The translations under genes were made by a program, and so were the position numbers. 36,616 bases of DNA from Candidatus Parcubacteria bacterium (lineage in GTDB: Bacteria; Patescibacteriota; Minisyncoccia; Phycocordibacterales; Zambryskibacteraceae). The stretch lies in contig JAIFWN010000001.1 in assembly GCA_019658995.1 (NCBI GenBank), forward strand, positions 84,852 to 121,467, written 5' to 3'. The notes beneath the pieces were generated by a model, which saw nothing but the letters and a program-made list of their open reading frames with translations, was not told the DNA's origin and did not search any database. Shown in pieces: positions 7,282 to 15,086 of this stretch (position 1 is its first letter; the number at the start of each line of letters is the position of its first letter).

Positions 7282-7851
7282 ATGAATAGAAACATACTCG
7301 TAGCTCTGGCGGTAATCATCCTGGCTATAGCGGCTTTTGTGTGGTTCAGGAATAGGGATGAGTCTCCTGACACATCTAACCCGGCAGTATTGGGAGAAAC
7401 TACAAGCTGGAAGAGCTTCTCCGATCCTGCCCGGGGCGTAGCCTTCAAATACCCCGAAACTCTCCCGACCAAGTACATACAAGCGGTAGACTGGCCTCCG
7501 CAGGCGGCCGTAGCTACGAGCGCCTATAATTGCACTGAGGGTGGTGCCGAGAGCGAGAGGGCGGGGAAGACCGAGAAAAGAACTATCAACGGCCGAGCAT
7601 ACTGTGTCACTAAGATCATCGGAGCTGCTGCCGGAAGTACTTATACCCAGTATGCTTACGCGGTGGAGAAAGGGGGTAAGACCGTAATCCTCACCTTCAG
7701 TATCCGCACTCCTCAGTGCGCCAACTACGACGAGCCCCAGAAGAGCGAATGCCAGTCCGAGGTTGCGTCTTTCAGCGTAGATAACTTAGTTGACAGCATA
7801 GTCGACACGCTCGAGCTCGGCACTCCGACTCTCGATTACGATAAGGGTTAA
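7282..7851 (+). CDS. Membrane-anchored extracytoplasmic protein, paralogue of the preceding gene
   Basis: The 189-residue protein has a membrane segment at about residues 5-20 and then an external domain beginning near WKSFSDPARGVAFKYPE. It ends with a SIVDTLEL helix like the ILETVEL end of the gene at 6790. Four cysteines (in AYNCTEG, GRAYCV, TPQCAN and KSECQ) could form disulfides. A TAAGAT hexamer lies 6 nt before the ATG and a TATAGT lies further upstream at 7242, so either a leaderless or a short-leader transcript is possible. Its stop is 1 nt before the next gene. The function is unknown. Confidence 0.7.
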   Translation: MNRNILVALAVIILAIAAFVWFRNRDESPDTSNPAVLGETTSWKSFSDPARGVAFKYPETLPTKYIQAVDWPPQAAVATSAYNCTEGGAESERAGKTEKRTINGRAYCVTKIIGAAAGSTYTQYAYAVEKGGKTVILTFSIRTPQCANYDEPQKSECQSEVASFSVDNLVDSIVDTLELGTPTLDYDKG

Positions 7852-7852
7852 G

Positions 7853-8266
7853 ATGAAACAAGTTTCAATCATACTGGGTGCCGCGATTCTGGCCGGGGGC
7901 ATCGTATTTTTCGCCACCGGACACAAATTGCCGAAGCCGGAAGCTAAAGACTCTGGCACCGGCATCATGGGTGAGGTCAGGCTCGGCCCGACTTGCCCTG
8001 TTCAGAACAATCCGCACAACGAAGAGTGTGCCGATAAGCCGTATCAGACTGACCTCATACTTGTTAATCTCGATGAAGTAGTGATCAAACGGTTCTCTTC
8101 CGGCACGGATGGCAAGTTCAAGATCGACGTTCCACCGGGCGACTATGCCATAAGAAAGGCTTCTTCAGAAAGTGCTCTGTCGAGCTGCGGTCAAAGCGGC
8201 ATAGTGCCCGTGGAAGAGAGCGGATACACGGAAGTGATTGTCTTTTGCGATACGGGAATCAGGTAG
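7853..8266 (+). CDS. Membrane-anchored protein with carboxypeptidase-regulatory-like beta domain
   Basis: The 137-residue protein has an N-terminal membrane anchor (about residues 4-23) and one beta-sandwich domain. The pattern is GIMGEVRLGPTCPV, then a Cys-containing loop (NEECADKPYQTDLILVNL), then SSGTDGKFKIDVPPGDYAIR. This is the shape of carboxypeptidase-regulatory or transthyretin-like domains found on surface proteins, with Cys in the TCPV and EECAD positions likely paired. It follows the 189-residue gene by 1 nt, so it belongs to the same operon. Its role is probably structural or in surface binding; this is inferred from fold only. Confidence 0.75.
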   Translation: MKQVSIILGAAILAGGIVFFATGHKLPKPEAKDSGTGIMGEVRLGPTCPVQNNPHNEECADKPYQTDLILVNLDEVVIKRFSSGTDGKFKIDVPPGDYAIRKASSESALSSCGQSGIVPVEESGYTEVIVFCDTGIR

Positions 8267-8271
8267 CCTTA

Positions 8272-8300
8272 TTGACAATATCATTTCAATAGTATATAGT
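8272..8300 (+). promoter_or_regulatory. Consensus promoter of DEAD-box helicase
   Basis: TTGACA (8272-8277), a 17-nt spacer and TATAGT (8295-8300) form a near-perfect housekeeping promoter. The predicted start near 8307 leaves a leader of about 43 nt containing an imperfect hairpin (ACTAAC with GTTTAGT), a TTCG and a GAGG before the ATG. The leader sets this gene apart from leaderless neighbours. Confidence 0.75.
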
Positions 8301-8349
8301 TGAGCACTAACTGAGTCACTCCTTCGGTTTAGTCGACGAGGTTACATAT

Positions 8350-9546
8350 ATGCCATTCAATCATCGCGGCCATAGGCCAGCAGGTGGTCGCCCGTTCCAC
8401 GGGAGATCGCAAAACTTCAATAGAGGCGGCAAACGTCCGCAGAAATCCTTCTCCGACATCTCTAAGTTCGTCAACAAGGCGGTTATTACGGAAGAGGTCG
8501 AGCAATTCATACCCGAACACAGGTTTGCCGACTTTGCCGTGAACGATCTTCTGAAGAAGAATATAGAAGCCAAGGGCTACGTTAACCCGACTCCCATACA
8601 GGACCGGGCTATACCGCATATACTGCGAGGTGAGGACATCGTGGGCATAGCCAATACCGGCACGGGGAAGACCGCCGCCTTCCTCATTCCACTTATAGAT
8701 AAACTCCTGAGGAATCCCGAAGAGAAGGTGCTTATCATCGTACCCACGCGCGAGCTTGCCTTCCAGATCGACGAAGAACTCAGGGCTTTTGCCAAGGGTT
8801 CGGGACTCTTTTCCGTCATATGTATCGGCGGGGCGGGCATAGGCAAGCAGATAACGGAGCTTCGTCAGAGGCATCACTTCGTTATCGGTACTCCAGGACG
8901 TCTCAAGGATCATATAGAGAGCAAGCGGCTTGATCTCTCCAAGTTCAATACGGTTGTTCTGGATGAGGCTGACCGCATGCTTGATATGGGATTCATCAAC
9001 GACATGCGCTACATGATGGATAAGATGCCGAAGTTCAGGCACACCCTCTTCTTCTCCGCCACCCTTTCTCCGGAAATAGAGAGACTCATCCATGCTTTTC
9101 TCAAATCTCCGGCCCGGATCTCGGTCAAGACCCGCGACACTTCGAAGAATATTGATCAGGATGTCATCCGCATACAGGGAAAGACCAAAGCCCAGGTGCT
9201 TCTCGACCTTTTGATACAGAAGGATTTCGACAAGGTACTCGTCTTTACCCGTACCAAGCACGGAGCGGACAAGCTTACCAAGTTCCTGCGTGACAGCGGC
9301 ATAAGCGCCGAGGCCATCCACGGCAACAAACAGCAATCAGCTCGGCAGAAAGCCCTGAACGATTTCAAGGCCAATAAAACTCAGGCTCTTATTGCTACGG
9401 ATGTGGCCGCCCGCGGCCTCGACATTGCCGACGTATCACACGTCATCAACTTCGATCTTCCCGCAACTTATGAGGACTACGTACACCGCATCGGCCGCAC
9501 CGGTAGGGCAGAGAAGAAAGGCAAAGCTCTGACTTTTATAGAATAA
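8350..9546 (+). CDS. DEAD-box ATP-dependent RNA helicase
   Basis: The protein unwinds short RNA duplexes, probably in ribosome assembly or RNA decay. The 398 residues comprise an Arg/Gly/His-rich N-terminal tail (1-35, RNA-binding and disordered), a Q-motif region (about 58-85), motif I ANTGTGKT (101-108), PTRELA (132-137), TPGR (181-184), DEAD (205-208), SAT (236-238), and the C-terminal RecA domain with ATDVAARGLDI and HRIGRTGRA. All helicase motifs are intact. The C-terminal end is short, finishing right after GKALTFIE without the usual basic tail. Its 43-nt leader and strong promoter would allow post-transcriptional control, as for cold-shock helicases. It converges on the sortase gene with a 7-nt gap. 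Confidence 0.95.
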   Translation: MPFNHRGHRPAGGRPFHGRSQNFNRGGKRPQKSFSDISKFVNKAVITEEVEQFIPEHRFADFAVNDLLKKNIEAKGYVNPTPIQDRAIPHILRGEDIVGIANTGTGKTAAFLIPLIDKLLRNPEEKVLIIVPTRELAFQIDEELRAFAKGSGLFSVICIGGAGIGKQITELRQRHHFVIGTPGRLKDHIESKRLDLSKFNTVVLDEADRMLDMGFINDMRYMMDKMPKFRHTLFFSATLSPEIERLIHAFLKSPARISVKTRDTSKNIDQDVIRIQGKTKAQVLLDLLIQKDFDKVLVFTRTKHGADKLTKFLRDSGISAEAIHGNKQQSARQKALNDFKANKTQALIATDVAARGLDIADVSHVINFDLPATYEDYVHRIGRTGRAEKKGKALTFIE

Positions 9547-9553
9547 CGAAACA

Positions 9554-10195
9554 TTACTCTAACAGGGTGGTGTAGACCACCAGGCGCTCGGAGTAAGATT
9601 TTTCGCTCTTGATCCAGGTGCCGGCACAGGTTACAAGATTCAGGTGAGCCTTGCCGTCGGATGAAGTGAAGACTTTCCTGTTTGGAGTCTCCTTGTACGG
9701 ATAGTACTCGAGGGCATCGACTCTGAAGGTCAGTATCTTTCCGTCTTTGCGGCGCACCTCGACCGTGTCTCCGACCCGGAGCTCTCCCAGGCGCTTGAAG
9801 ACACCCTTCAGGGCCAGAGCATTGTCTACATGTCCGGCGAATACGGCTGTGCCAGGGTTGCCCGGTATAGCACCGTTTTTGTACCAGGCTACGTCAGTAA
9901 AGTTCGAAGGGTTCGCCATGGCGCCATTGCTCTTGACACCCACATACTGGACTGCGGCATTAACATTTATTTCGGGAATCAGGAGGCGTTCGGGGTAGAC
10001 AGAGGGAGCTGTTTTCTGAGTTACGGCCGGAGTGGAAGTCGGTGAGGTGACAACGCCGGCTGCCAGAGAACTCGTGGCATTTGGCGGAGTCAGTTCGGTA
10101 TCAGGCGCATAGAGCGTAGAACGGACGAGGACAAAACCCGCAAGAATTATGCCGATCATGGTGAGTGATATTCCGAATAATTTGTGCTTTGTCAT
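9554..10195 (-). CDS. Sortase, class E/F-like
   Basis: Sortases cleave a C-terminal sorting motif and attach the protein to cell-surface acceptors. The 213-residue protein has an N-terminal membrane anchor (about 7-27), a Pro/Thr/Ser-rich linker (30-65) and a sortase beta-barrel. Catalytic residues are visible as His122 in FAGHVDN, Cys190 in LVTCAG and Arg204 in SERLVVY. The short catalytic domain and the TCAG motif fit class F/E enzymes common in CPR. Its likely substrate is the adjacent upstream gene at 10259-10954, which carries a PNTG sorting signal; both are on the minus strand with a hairpin between. Confidence 0.92.
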   Translation of the reverse strand: MTKHKLFGISLTMIGIILAGFVLVRSTLYAPDTELTPPNATSSLAAGVVTSPTSTPAVTQKTAPSVYPERLLIPEINVNAAVQYVGVKSNGAMANPSNFTDVAWYKNGAIPGNPGTAVFAGHVDNALALKGVFKRLGELRVGDTVEVRRKDGKILTFRVDALEYYPYKETPNRKVFTSSDGKAHLNLVTCAGTWIKSEKSYSERLVVYTTLLE

Positions 10196-10208
10196 GGTTT
10201 GGTACGAC

Positions 10209-10236
10209 AGCGGGCGTCACTTGCGTGACGCCCGCT
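10209..10236 (-). terminator. Long hairpin between sortase substrate and sortase
   Basis: A perfect 12-bp stem AGCGGGCGTCAC/GTGACGCCCGCT encloses a GCAA tetraloop on the minus strand. It lacks a U-tract (GTCGTACC follows), so it is probably an RNA-processing or stability element, or a leaky terminator that lowers sortase expression relative to its substrate. Confidence 0.55.
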
Positions 10237-10258
10237 ATTATCGCAAGTTAGCTAATGG

Positions 10259-10954
10259 TTAGCGAGCCTGCTTTACAGCCTTGCTGGTGTAAGCAATACC
10301 GAGTGTTGCCAAACCAAGTGAACCAAGGAGAAGGGCGAAATTCATTGCCGCATTTCCGCCGGCACCTGTGTTAGGAACGGTCGGGATAACTACCGGAGGT
10401 ATCACCGGAGCCGCACCGCGGACGCTGACAACTGCCGGAAGACCGGTGACGATGCCAGTAGCCGCTACGTTAGCGGTGTTCATACTGACGGTGAACGAGC
10501 CGCCTGAAACGAGAGCCGCTGAGGGATCGCATCTGAGGTCGAGAGTTACAATCGTGTTTGAAGGAAGGACAAGCGGGGAAGAGAGGGTAACGGTGTTCAG
10601 GCCGTTTACCAATCCGACGCCGTTGCCGGGAGCTACACTCAAGTCGACTGACGAGTTGGTCTCATTGACCACGGTACAATTCGTGAGCGAAGATGCCAGA
10701 GCGCCGTTATTGGTGTTCAGGATGAAGGGGAGAGAAAGAATTCTTACTCCTTCAGGACTGCCGGTCGTGTCAAGAACCAATCGGGCGATAGTCGCATCGG
10801 TCGAGGATGCTGTCAATGGCGAAGTAAGGCCGGAGGTCAAGAGCTGTATTGCAACTCTTGGCTGGGTCGAAAGCTGAGCGCTCGCTGTTGCGGCAGTCGC
10901 TACTAGCGACAGGCCGACTGCGGCACTCATCAGTTTGTGTTTAAGTCTAAACAT
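10259..10954 (-). CDS. Secreted sortase substrate with PNTG sorting signal
   Basis: This 231-residue protein is probably displayed on the surface. It has a signal peptide of about 27 residues ending ASA, a beta-rich Ser/Thr/Asn-rich body with two potential disulfide cysteines (NCTVV and LRCDPS), a Pro/Val linker, and the sorting signal VPNTG (PNTG at 194-197) followed by a hydrophobic helix and a basic tail (KAVKQAR). The V replaces the usual L of LPxTG. The body may bind ligands or form an S-layer-like or fibre unit; this is not known. It lies just upstream of the sortase on the same strand. A poor AAAAGAAAA site precedes the ATG; a TATAAA further upstream may be the promoter. Confidence 0.8.
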   Translation of the reverse strand: MFRLKHKLMSAAVGLSLVATAATASAQLSTQPRVAIQLLTSGLTSPLTASSTDATIARLVLDTTGSPEGVRILSLPFILNTNNGALASSLTNCTVVNETNSSVDLSVAPGNGVGLVNGLNTVTLSSPLVLPSNTIVTLDLRCDPSAALVSGGSFTVSMNTANVAATGIVTGLPAVVSVRGAAPVIPPVVIPTVPNTGAGGNAAMNFALLLGSLGLATLGIAYTSKAVKQAR

Positions 10955-11063
10955 ATGTTTTCTTTTGTAATGTTAATGCTAAGATTTCGAACAGAGTGCT
11001 CATTTATAAGTGGTCGTTCACCCTGTCTTATATCCAATGACGCAGAGCATCTCCGCCTCTTAC

Positions 11064-11096
11064 TTGCTTATTCCGCACATCTATGGATACTATAGT
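11064..11096 (+). promoter_or_regulatory. Possible promoter of ECF sigma gene
   Basis: The spacer 10955-11176 has no gene. On the plus strand TTGCTT (11064-11069), 18 nt and TACTAT (11088-11093), overlapping TATAGT, could form a promoter giving a leader of about 75 nt. Sigma-specific autoregulatory motifs were not recognised. Confidence 0.3.
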
Positions 11097-11176
11097 TAAG
11101 TAAGAAAGCTCCAAGTTTCCATAGCAGAGTTTCCTATTACAAATCTGTAAGAATTCCCTCAACAATACGTCTTTCT

Positions 11177-11698
11177 ATGTCGGAGCAAAAAAAGGTGCAG
11201 GCTGAATTCCAACAAGTATATGCGGCAGAGTCAGACGCGGTCTTTCGTTTTTGCCTGTTGAGGACATCTGATCATGATATGGCTCTTGATCTCACCCAGG
11301 ACACGTTTATGAGGTTTTGGGATACTCTCTGCAAAGATAAGAAGATCAAGAACTGCAGAGCTTTCCTCTTCGCGGTAGCGAGAAACCTCATCATTGACTG
11401 GTACAGGAAAAAGAAGGCGGTGTCGCTTGAGAGCATGCTCATCGAGGGCTCGGAGGACAAAAACGAGCTCCTTACTTCATCGGCTGGCATAGAGATAGAG
11501 GCTGAAGCCAAGTACCTTGTGAGGCAGATTAATGCTCTGGACGAGACTTATCGCGACGCCGTATACTTAAGATGCGTGGAAGGTCTAAAGCCGAAGGAGA
11601 TAGCCAAGATCATCGGCGAGTCTGCTAATGTGGTCTCCGTGAGAATTAACAGGGGGTTGCGCATACTAAGAGAGCAAATGCACTATGACGATAAATAA
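11177..11698 (+). CDS. RNA polymerase sigma factor, ECF-like sigma-70 family
   Basis: The 173-residue protein has only sigma regions 2 and 4, typical of extracytoplasmic-function sigma factors. Region 2 spans about 12-85 (YAAESDAVFRFCLLRTSDHD, then DLTQDTFMRFWD and ARNLIIDWYRKK). Region 4 spans about 115-168, with the helix-turn-helix in LKPKEIAKIIGESANVVSVRINRGLRILRE. It would direct RNA polymerase to a small stress or envelope regulon. The next gene overlaps by 14 nt at the position of an anti-sigma factor but is very short. Divergence from the sortase pair upstream may indicate a shared regulon; this is inference. Confidence 0.92.
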   Translation: MSEQKKVQAEFQQVYAAESDAVFRFCLLRTSDHDMALDLTQDTFMRFWDTLCKDKKIKNCRAFLFAVARNLIIDWYRKKKAVSLESMLIEGSEDKNELLTSSAGIEIEAEAKYLVRQINALDETYRDAVYLRCVEGLKPKEIAKIIGESANVVSVRINRGLRILREQMHYDDK

Positions 11699-11876
11699 AA
11701 CACAGTTCGAAAAAGGTTTACAGGGATTACGAAAGCTCTCCATGACTCCCCGCGAGAAGGGCGAGGTTTTCCACAAACTTCATCTCTATACGGAGGCTCG
11801 TCCGGTTCCGGCAACCAGTGATATTTTTGCCGCAGTCGCCAGGTTTTTCAAAAAGAGTTTCCTATTTGTAAAATAG
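11685..11876 (+). CDS. Short sigma-partner protein, probably truncated anti-sigma-like
   Basis: The 63-residue protein overlaps the sigma gene by 14 nt, the usual arrangement for ECF sigma and its membrane anti-sigma factor. The sequence (KGLQGLRKLSMTPREKGEVF onward) resembles the cytoplasmic N-terminus of CPR sigma-linked membrane proteins, in which a helix like this precedes a membrane segment. Here the frame stops right after AVARFFKKSFLFVK, where the membrane helix should begin. The opposite-strand gene ends inside it with a 15-nt overlap. It may be a decayed partner or a minimal soluble regulator. No frameshifted continuation was recognised downstream. Confidence 0.55.
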   Translation: MTINKTQFEKGLQGLRKLSMTPREKGEVFHKLHLYTEARPVPATSDIFAAVARFFKKSFLFVK

Positions 11877-12563
11877 GGCATCCACCGAGTCCCACCATCC
11901 GTCATTATCGGTATCCATTTTCTTCGGGTCGGTTTTAACGCAGTCTGATGCCACAATCTGACCTATGCACTGCTCTACATCGTCGGCCAGGGTATCTCCA
12001 TCCGTATCAAGCACCATCTCATCAAGTCTCGCAGACATGGTCGATGTTGCGGCTCCCTCCGTGCGTACGATGAGCGCTCCCTGGAAGGGATTCAATGAAA
12101 GGAATTTTATATCTTGGCCGTCTCTTACGAAATACAGTGTCATCCGTGTGATGGATAGCGACTCACCCTCGAGGTGTTTAACATATTCGCTGAAGAGGAT
12201 TATCTGCTTGTCATCATACAGAACGTGTTTCAGATTATTTTTGATGAAGTGGCTGCCGAAATTGTAAGCATTGTCCATGATCTCATAGCAGTCCTTCACT
12301 CTGGCGCTGTCTTTGCATGTCTCAGAGAGCTGGTATGAGAGAGCCTCTACCTTAGGCAGGTCATGGGCTTTCAATGCCGAGATGTAACTCTCGAAAACGC
12401 TCCAGGCGGCATCTTTTACCGCTACACCAGGGGTACCCGGAGTCGAACTTGCAGTAACCTCATATTGGGTCACAGCCGGGGCGCTCGCACGTCTTTCTCC
12501 AAGCAGGACGAAAGCCGCTGCCGCCGCAATAACGATACCTATGAACAGAATCAATTTTTTCAT
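11862..12563 (-). CDS. Membrane-anchored protein with thrombospondin type-3-like calcium repeats
   Basis: The 233-residue protein has an N-terminal membrane anchor (about 3-21), a Thr/Pro/Ala linker, a central alpha/beta domain (about 50-175, resembling a small SnoaL/NTF2-like fold by pattern only), and two C-terminal Asp-rich motifs, DTDGDTLADDVEQC and DTDNDGWWDSVDALF, typical of calcium-binding type-3 repeats. Cysteines in ETCKD, KDCYE, EQCIG and SDCVK could pair. It is likely anchored and outward-facing. A TATAGT ends 6 nt upstream of the ATG, so it is probably leaderless. It is divergent from the oxidoreductase gene with only 16 nt between starts. Confidence 0.75.
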   Translation of the reverse strand: MKKLILFIGIVIAAAAAFVLLGERRASAPAVTQYEVTASSTPGTPGVAVKDAAWSVFESYISALKAHDLPKVEALSYQLSETCKDSARVKDCYEIMDNAYNFGSHFIKNNLKHVLYDDKQIILFSEYVKHLEGESLSITRMTLYFVRDGQDIKFLSLNPFQGALIVRTEGAATSTMSARLDEMVLDTDGDTLADDVEQCIGQIVASDCVKTDPKKMDTDNDGWWDSVDALFYK

Positions 12564-12579
12564 CTAGCTACTATACAAC
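12564..12579. promoter_or_regulatory. 16-bp bidirectional leaderless promoter core
   Basis: The two start codons are 16 bp apart. Read on the minus strand, TATAGT (12575-12570) ends 6 nt before the ATG at 12563. On the plus strand, TACTAT (12569-12574) ends 5 nt before the ATG at 12580. The two hexamers are the same bases on opposite strands, so RNA polymerase can bind in only one direction at a time and each -35 lies in the other gene's coding region. Confidence 0.55.
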
Positions 12580-13815
12580 ATGAAGAGCGCCTGGGAAATC
12601 GAAAGAATCAGAGAGTTTAAAAAGCTCGACCACAATACCGAGGCCGATATCTGCATCATAGGAGGAGGTCTGGCCGGAGTGTGGTCTGCGTACCTGCTTT
12701 CCAAAGAAGGGAAGGAAGTGATTCTTATTGAGAAGGATAAGGTCGGCCGGGCGGCTACACTCTATACTACAGCTTTCATAACGCAGGTTATCGATACGGA
12801 TCTGACTGACCTCATCGAAATGTTTGGATCGGACAGAGCCAGACTCTCTTGGCAAGCCGGCGCGGATGCCATAGATCAGATAGCCGATTTCATAAAATAT
12901 GAGGGAATCGAATGCGAATTTGTACGCCTTCCAATGTGCTCATATAGTGACAGAAAGCGGGATCTCGATAAACTTCATCGCGAGGCGGCCGCCGCAACGC
13001 GTCTCGGATTCGAAGCCGGAGTGAGCCATAAGCCGATAGCGGGGTTCGAAAACGCTGTCTCCATGGTGGTGCCGAATCAGGCCAAATACCACCCGATGAA
13101 GTTCTTCAAGGCTTTGGTCAATGCTGCGGTAAGCAGCGGAGTAAAGATTTATGAGGATACCGAAGCGGTAGAAGTCAGCGGTGAGGATCCGGTAATAGTA
13201 AATACGAAAGAGAAAAATTCAATAAAGGTCAGAGATGTCATTGTGGCGACGTACGAACCCCTCAATAATCCCAAACCGACGCACTGGAAGAAGGGTATGT
13301 ACGAGACTTACGTATACGAGCTGGAGCTGCCCAAGGGCGCCATTCCGGAAATGATGTGCGAGGACCTACGTAATCCGTATCACTATTTCCGTGTCGATGA
13401 TCTCGGGGATAAAATGAGGATGATAGCGGGCGGTGAAGATCACAGGGCCGAGCTGAAATTCGAAGAGAGCAAGAGCTTCAGGGCACTTAAGGAATTCATA
13501 GTTAAGACTTTCCCGAAAATAGAATACGAGGTCGTGACCCGCTGGCACGGCGGCATCCTGGAGCCTTCGGACGGACTGTCACTGATAGGCGAGTATGCTC
13601 CGCACCAGTATGTTGCCAGCGCCTTTTCCGGTAACGGTATGACATACTCGGCTATCACCGGCCGTATTCTCACAGACCTTATAATGGAGAGGGGAAGCGA
13701 GTACGAGGAGCTATACGATCCCAAAAGGAGGCTCATGGGCAAGCCCGTGCTCTACAAGTTCCGCGATTACGCCGAAGAATTCCTGGGCGGCGCGGTTAAG
13801 AATTTATTCAAATAA
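12580..13815 (+). CDS. FAD-dependent oxidoreductase, DAO family
   Basis: The 411-residue protein belongs to the glycine/D-amino-acid oxidase fold. It has a Rossmann start ADICIIGGGLAGVWSAYLL (GGGLAG at 28-33), EKDKVGRAATLYTTAFIT for FAD contact, and a C-terminal FAD segment HQYVASAFSGNGMTYSAITGRILTDLI. The substrate domain contains RWHGGILEPSDGLSLIGE. Related proteins often carry a C-terminal Rieske domain, which is absent here as the protein ends soon after the FAD domain. The substrate is unknown; an amine or amino acid is likely. It is divergent from the calcium-repeat gene. Confidence 0.9.
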   Translation: MKSAWEIERIREFKKLDHNTEADICIIGGGLAGVWSAYLLSKEGKEVILIEKDKVGRAATLYTTAFITQVIDTDLTDLIEMFGSDRARLSWQAGADAIDQIADFIKYEGIECEFVRLPMCSYSDRKRDLDKLHREAAAATRLGFEAGVSHKPIAGFENAVSMVVPNQAKYHPMKFFKALVNAAVSSGVKIYEDTEAVEVSGEDPVIVNTKEKNSIKVRDVIVATYEPLNNPKPTHWKKGMYETYVYELELPKGAIPEMMCEDLRNPYHYFRVDDLGDKMRMIAGGEDHRAELKFEESKSFRALKEFIVKTFPKIEYEVVTRWHGGILEPSDGLSLIGEYAPHQYVASAFSGNGMTYSAITGRILTDLIMERGSEYEELYDPKRRLMGKPVLYKFRDYAEEFLGGAVKNLFK

Positions 13816-13829
13816 GCGTCTATAATTAC

Positions 13830-14342
13830 ATGCGAAATCTTATCGTCGGGGTTGTCGTGCTAGCGGTCATAATACTCTTTGGCTGGATGATCTTCCGCAA
13901 TCGCAATGCCGCTCCTGCAGACACCGGTACGCCGGGTGTTACTAATACTCCGGGCACAAACAACCCGGACAACAACAGCGGCGGGCCTGCCAAACTGCCT
14001 GTTGTAGGCACTCAGGCAACATCAGACGACATTGTCATTGATACGCCAAAGGTCGGCGACAAAATCGGCTCGCCCCTGACTGTAAAGGGTAGGGCTCGCG
14101 GCGGCTGGTATTTCGAAGCTTCCGCACCGGTTATGGTCATAGACACGAGCGGCAAGGTTCTCGGACAGGGATTCGTCACGGCAGAAGGTGAGTGGATGAC
14201 TTCGGACTTCGTACCGTTCAGCGGCACGGTAAGGTTCAGCGGAGCAACTACCAATGCCGGTGCGGTCGTATTCATGAACGATAATCCTTCTGGTGATCCC
14301 GAGCGTCAGAAGTTCTGGGCCGTTCCGGTAATCTTCAAATAA
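13830..14342 (+). CDS. Membrane-anchored Gmad2 immunoglobulin-like domain protein
   Basis: The 170-residue protein has an N-terminal membrane segment (about 3-22), an Asn/Pro/Gly/Thr linker (about 25-58) and one Gmad2-type Ig-like domain starting IVIDTPKVGDKIGSPLTVKGRARGGWYFEASAP and ending GAVVFMNDNPSGDPERQKFWAVPVIF. Gmad2 domains occur in spore-germination and surface proteins; in CPR they are usually single anchored domains of unknown role. A TATAAT lies only 3 nt before the ATG, closer than in other genes here, so it may be read with the oxidoreductase 14 nt upstream. The stop directly abuts that of the converging LOG gene. Confidence 0.85.
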   Translation: MRNLIVGVVVLAVIILFGWMIFRNRNAAPADTGTPGVTNTPGTNNPDNNSGGPAKLPVVGTQATSDDIVIDTPKVGDKIGSPLTVKGRARGGWYFEASAPVMVIDTSGKVLGQGFVTAEGEWMTSDFVPFSGTVRFSGATTNAGAVVFMNDNPSGDPERQKFWAVPVIFK

Positions 14343-15080
14343 CTATACGGTTTCTGCGTGGGGTGCTCCGCCTTCGGTAGGTATTTCGGCGTCGAGGTGG
14401 AGCGGAATACTCTCTCTTACCGGAGACTTTCTTATGAGGTCGATAATTTCGTCGTGATTGTCGGTGATATGGTACAGAAGGAGATCCTCAGGCAGTATGG
14501 TGCCGCGGGAGAGGAGCTCTGACTGCATGAAGCGCTCCAGGGATTTCCAGTAATCGCTTCCGACGCATATGAGGGGTACGCCAACGATCTTCCTCGTCTG
14601 TATAAGCGTCATAATCTCAAAAAATTCATCCAAAGTTCCCAAACCCCCGGGGTAGAAAACGAAAGCCTCGGCCGAGAAGGATAGACAAACCTTGCGGACG
14701 AAAAAGTAGTACGGGTCAACCTCCTTGGTGATGTATTTGTTTATAGTCTGCGGGTCCGGGAGCTTAATAGTGAGGGCCAGAGATGTGCCGCCACTCTCGA
14801 ATGCGCCCCGGTTGGCAGCTTCCATGATCCCGGGACCACCGCCGGTGAAGACCGAGTAGCCAAGTTCCTTGGCAATCCGGCCCGAGAGCTCGCGGGCTGA
14901 GACGCAATAAGGGTTGTCCTGGTTCATGAGCGAAGATCCGAAGAAGGTAACCGACTTTGGGTAATCCTCGAGGAACTTAAAACCTTCGGTGAACTCCTTG
15001 GTGATCTCGGCGATGCGCTCGCGGGCCAACATTCTCATTTCCTCTCTTGAGAATGTATGGCTGTTTTGATCTTCCTTCAT
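14343..15080 (-). CDS. LOG-family (TIGR00730-like) nucleotide phosphoribohydrolase
   Basis: LOG proteins hydrolyse nucleoside 5'-monophosphates such as cytokinin precursors; the bacterial role is often purine-nucleotide turnover. The 245-residue protein carries the signature [15 protein letters not shown] (about 79-93) and [12 protein letters not shown] (about 144-155), which form the phosphate-binding and catalytic site. I chose ATG 15080 because TATTAT ends 7 nt upstream on the minus strand, matching the leaderless pattern. An upstream GTG at 15101 would add 7 residues and overlap the promoter. It is divergent from the FKBP gene with a 33-bp gap. Confidence 0.9.
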   Translation of the reverse strand: MKEDQNSHTFSREEMRMLARERIAEITKEFTEGFKFLEDYPKSVTFFGSSLMNQDNPYCVSARELSGRIAKELGYSVFTGGGPGIMEAANRGAFESGGTSLALTIKLPDPQTINKYITKEVDPYYFFVRKVCLSFSAEAFVFYPGGLGTLDEFFEIMTLIQTRKIVGVPLICVGSDYWKSLERFMQSELLSRGTILPEDLLLYHITDNHDEIIDLIRKSPVRESIPLHLDAEIPTEGGAPHAETV

Positions 15081-15086
15081 ATGGGT

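Noticed and set aside
8329-9336. A 335-codon minus-strand frame opposite the DEAD-box helicase
   Set aside because: The plus strand encodes a complete helicase with all motifs. The minus frame has no promoter or family signature and is a shadow frame.
9566-9581. GGTGGT-GTAG-ACCACC hairpin at the sortase 3' end as a terminator
   Set aside because: It lies inside the sortase coding region and no T-run follows on either strand.
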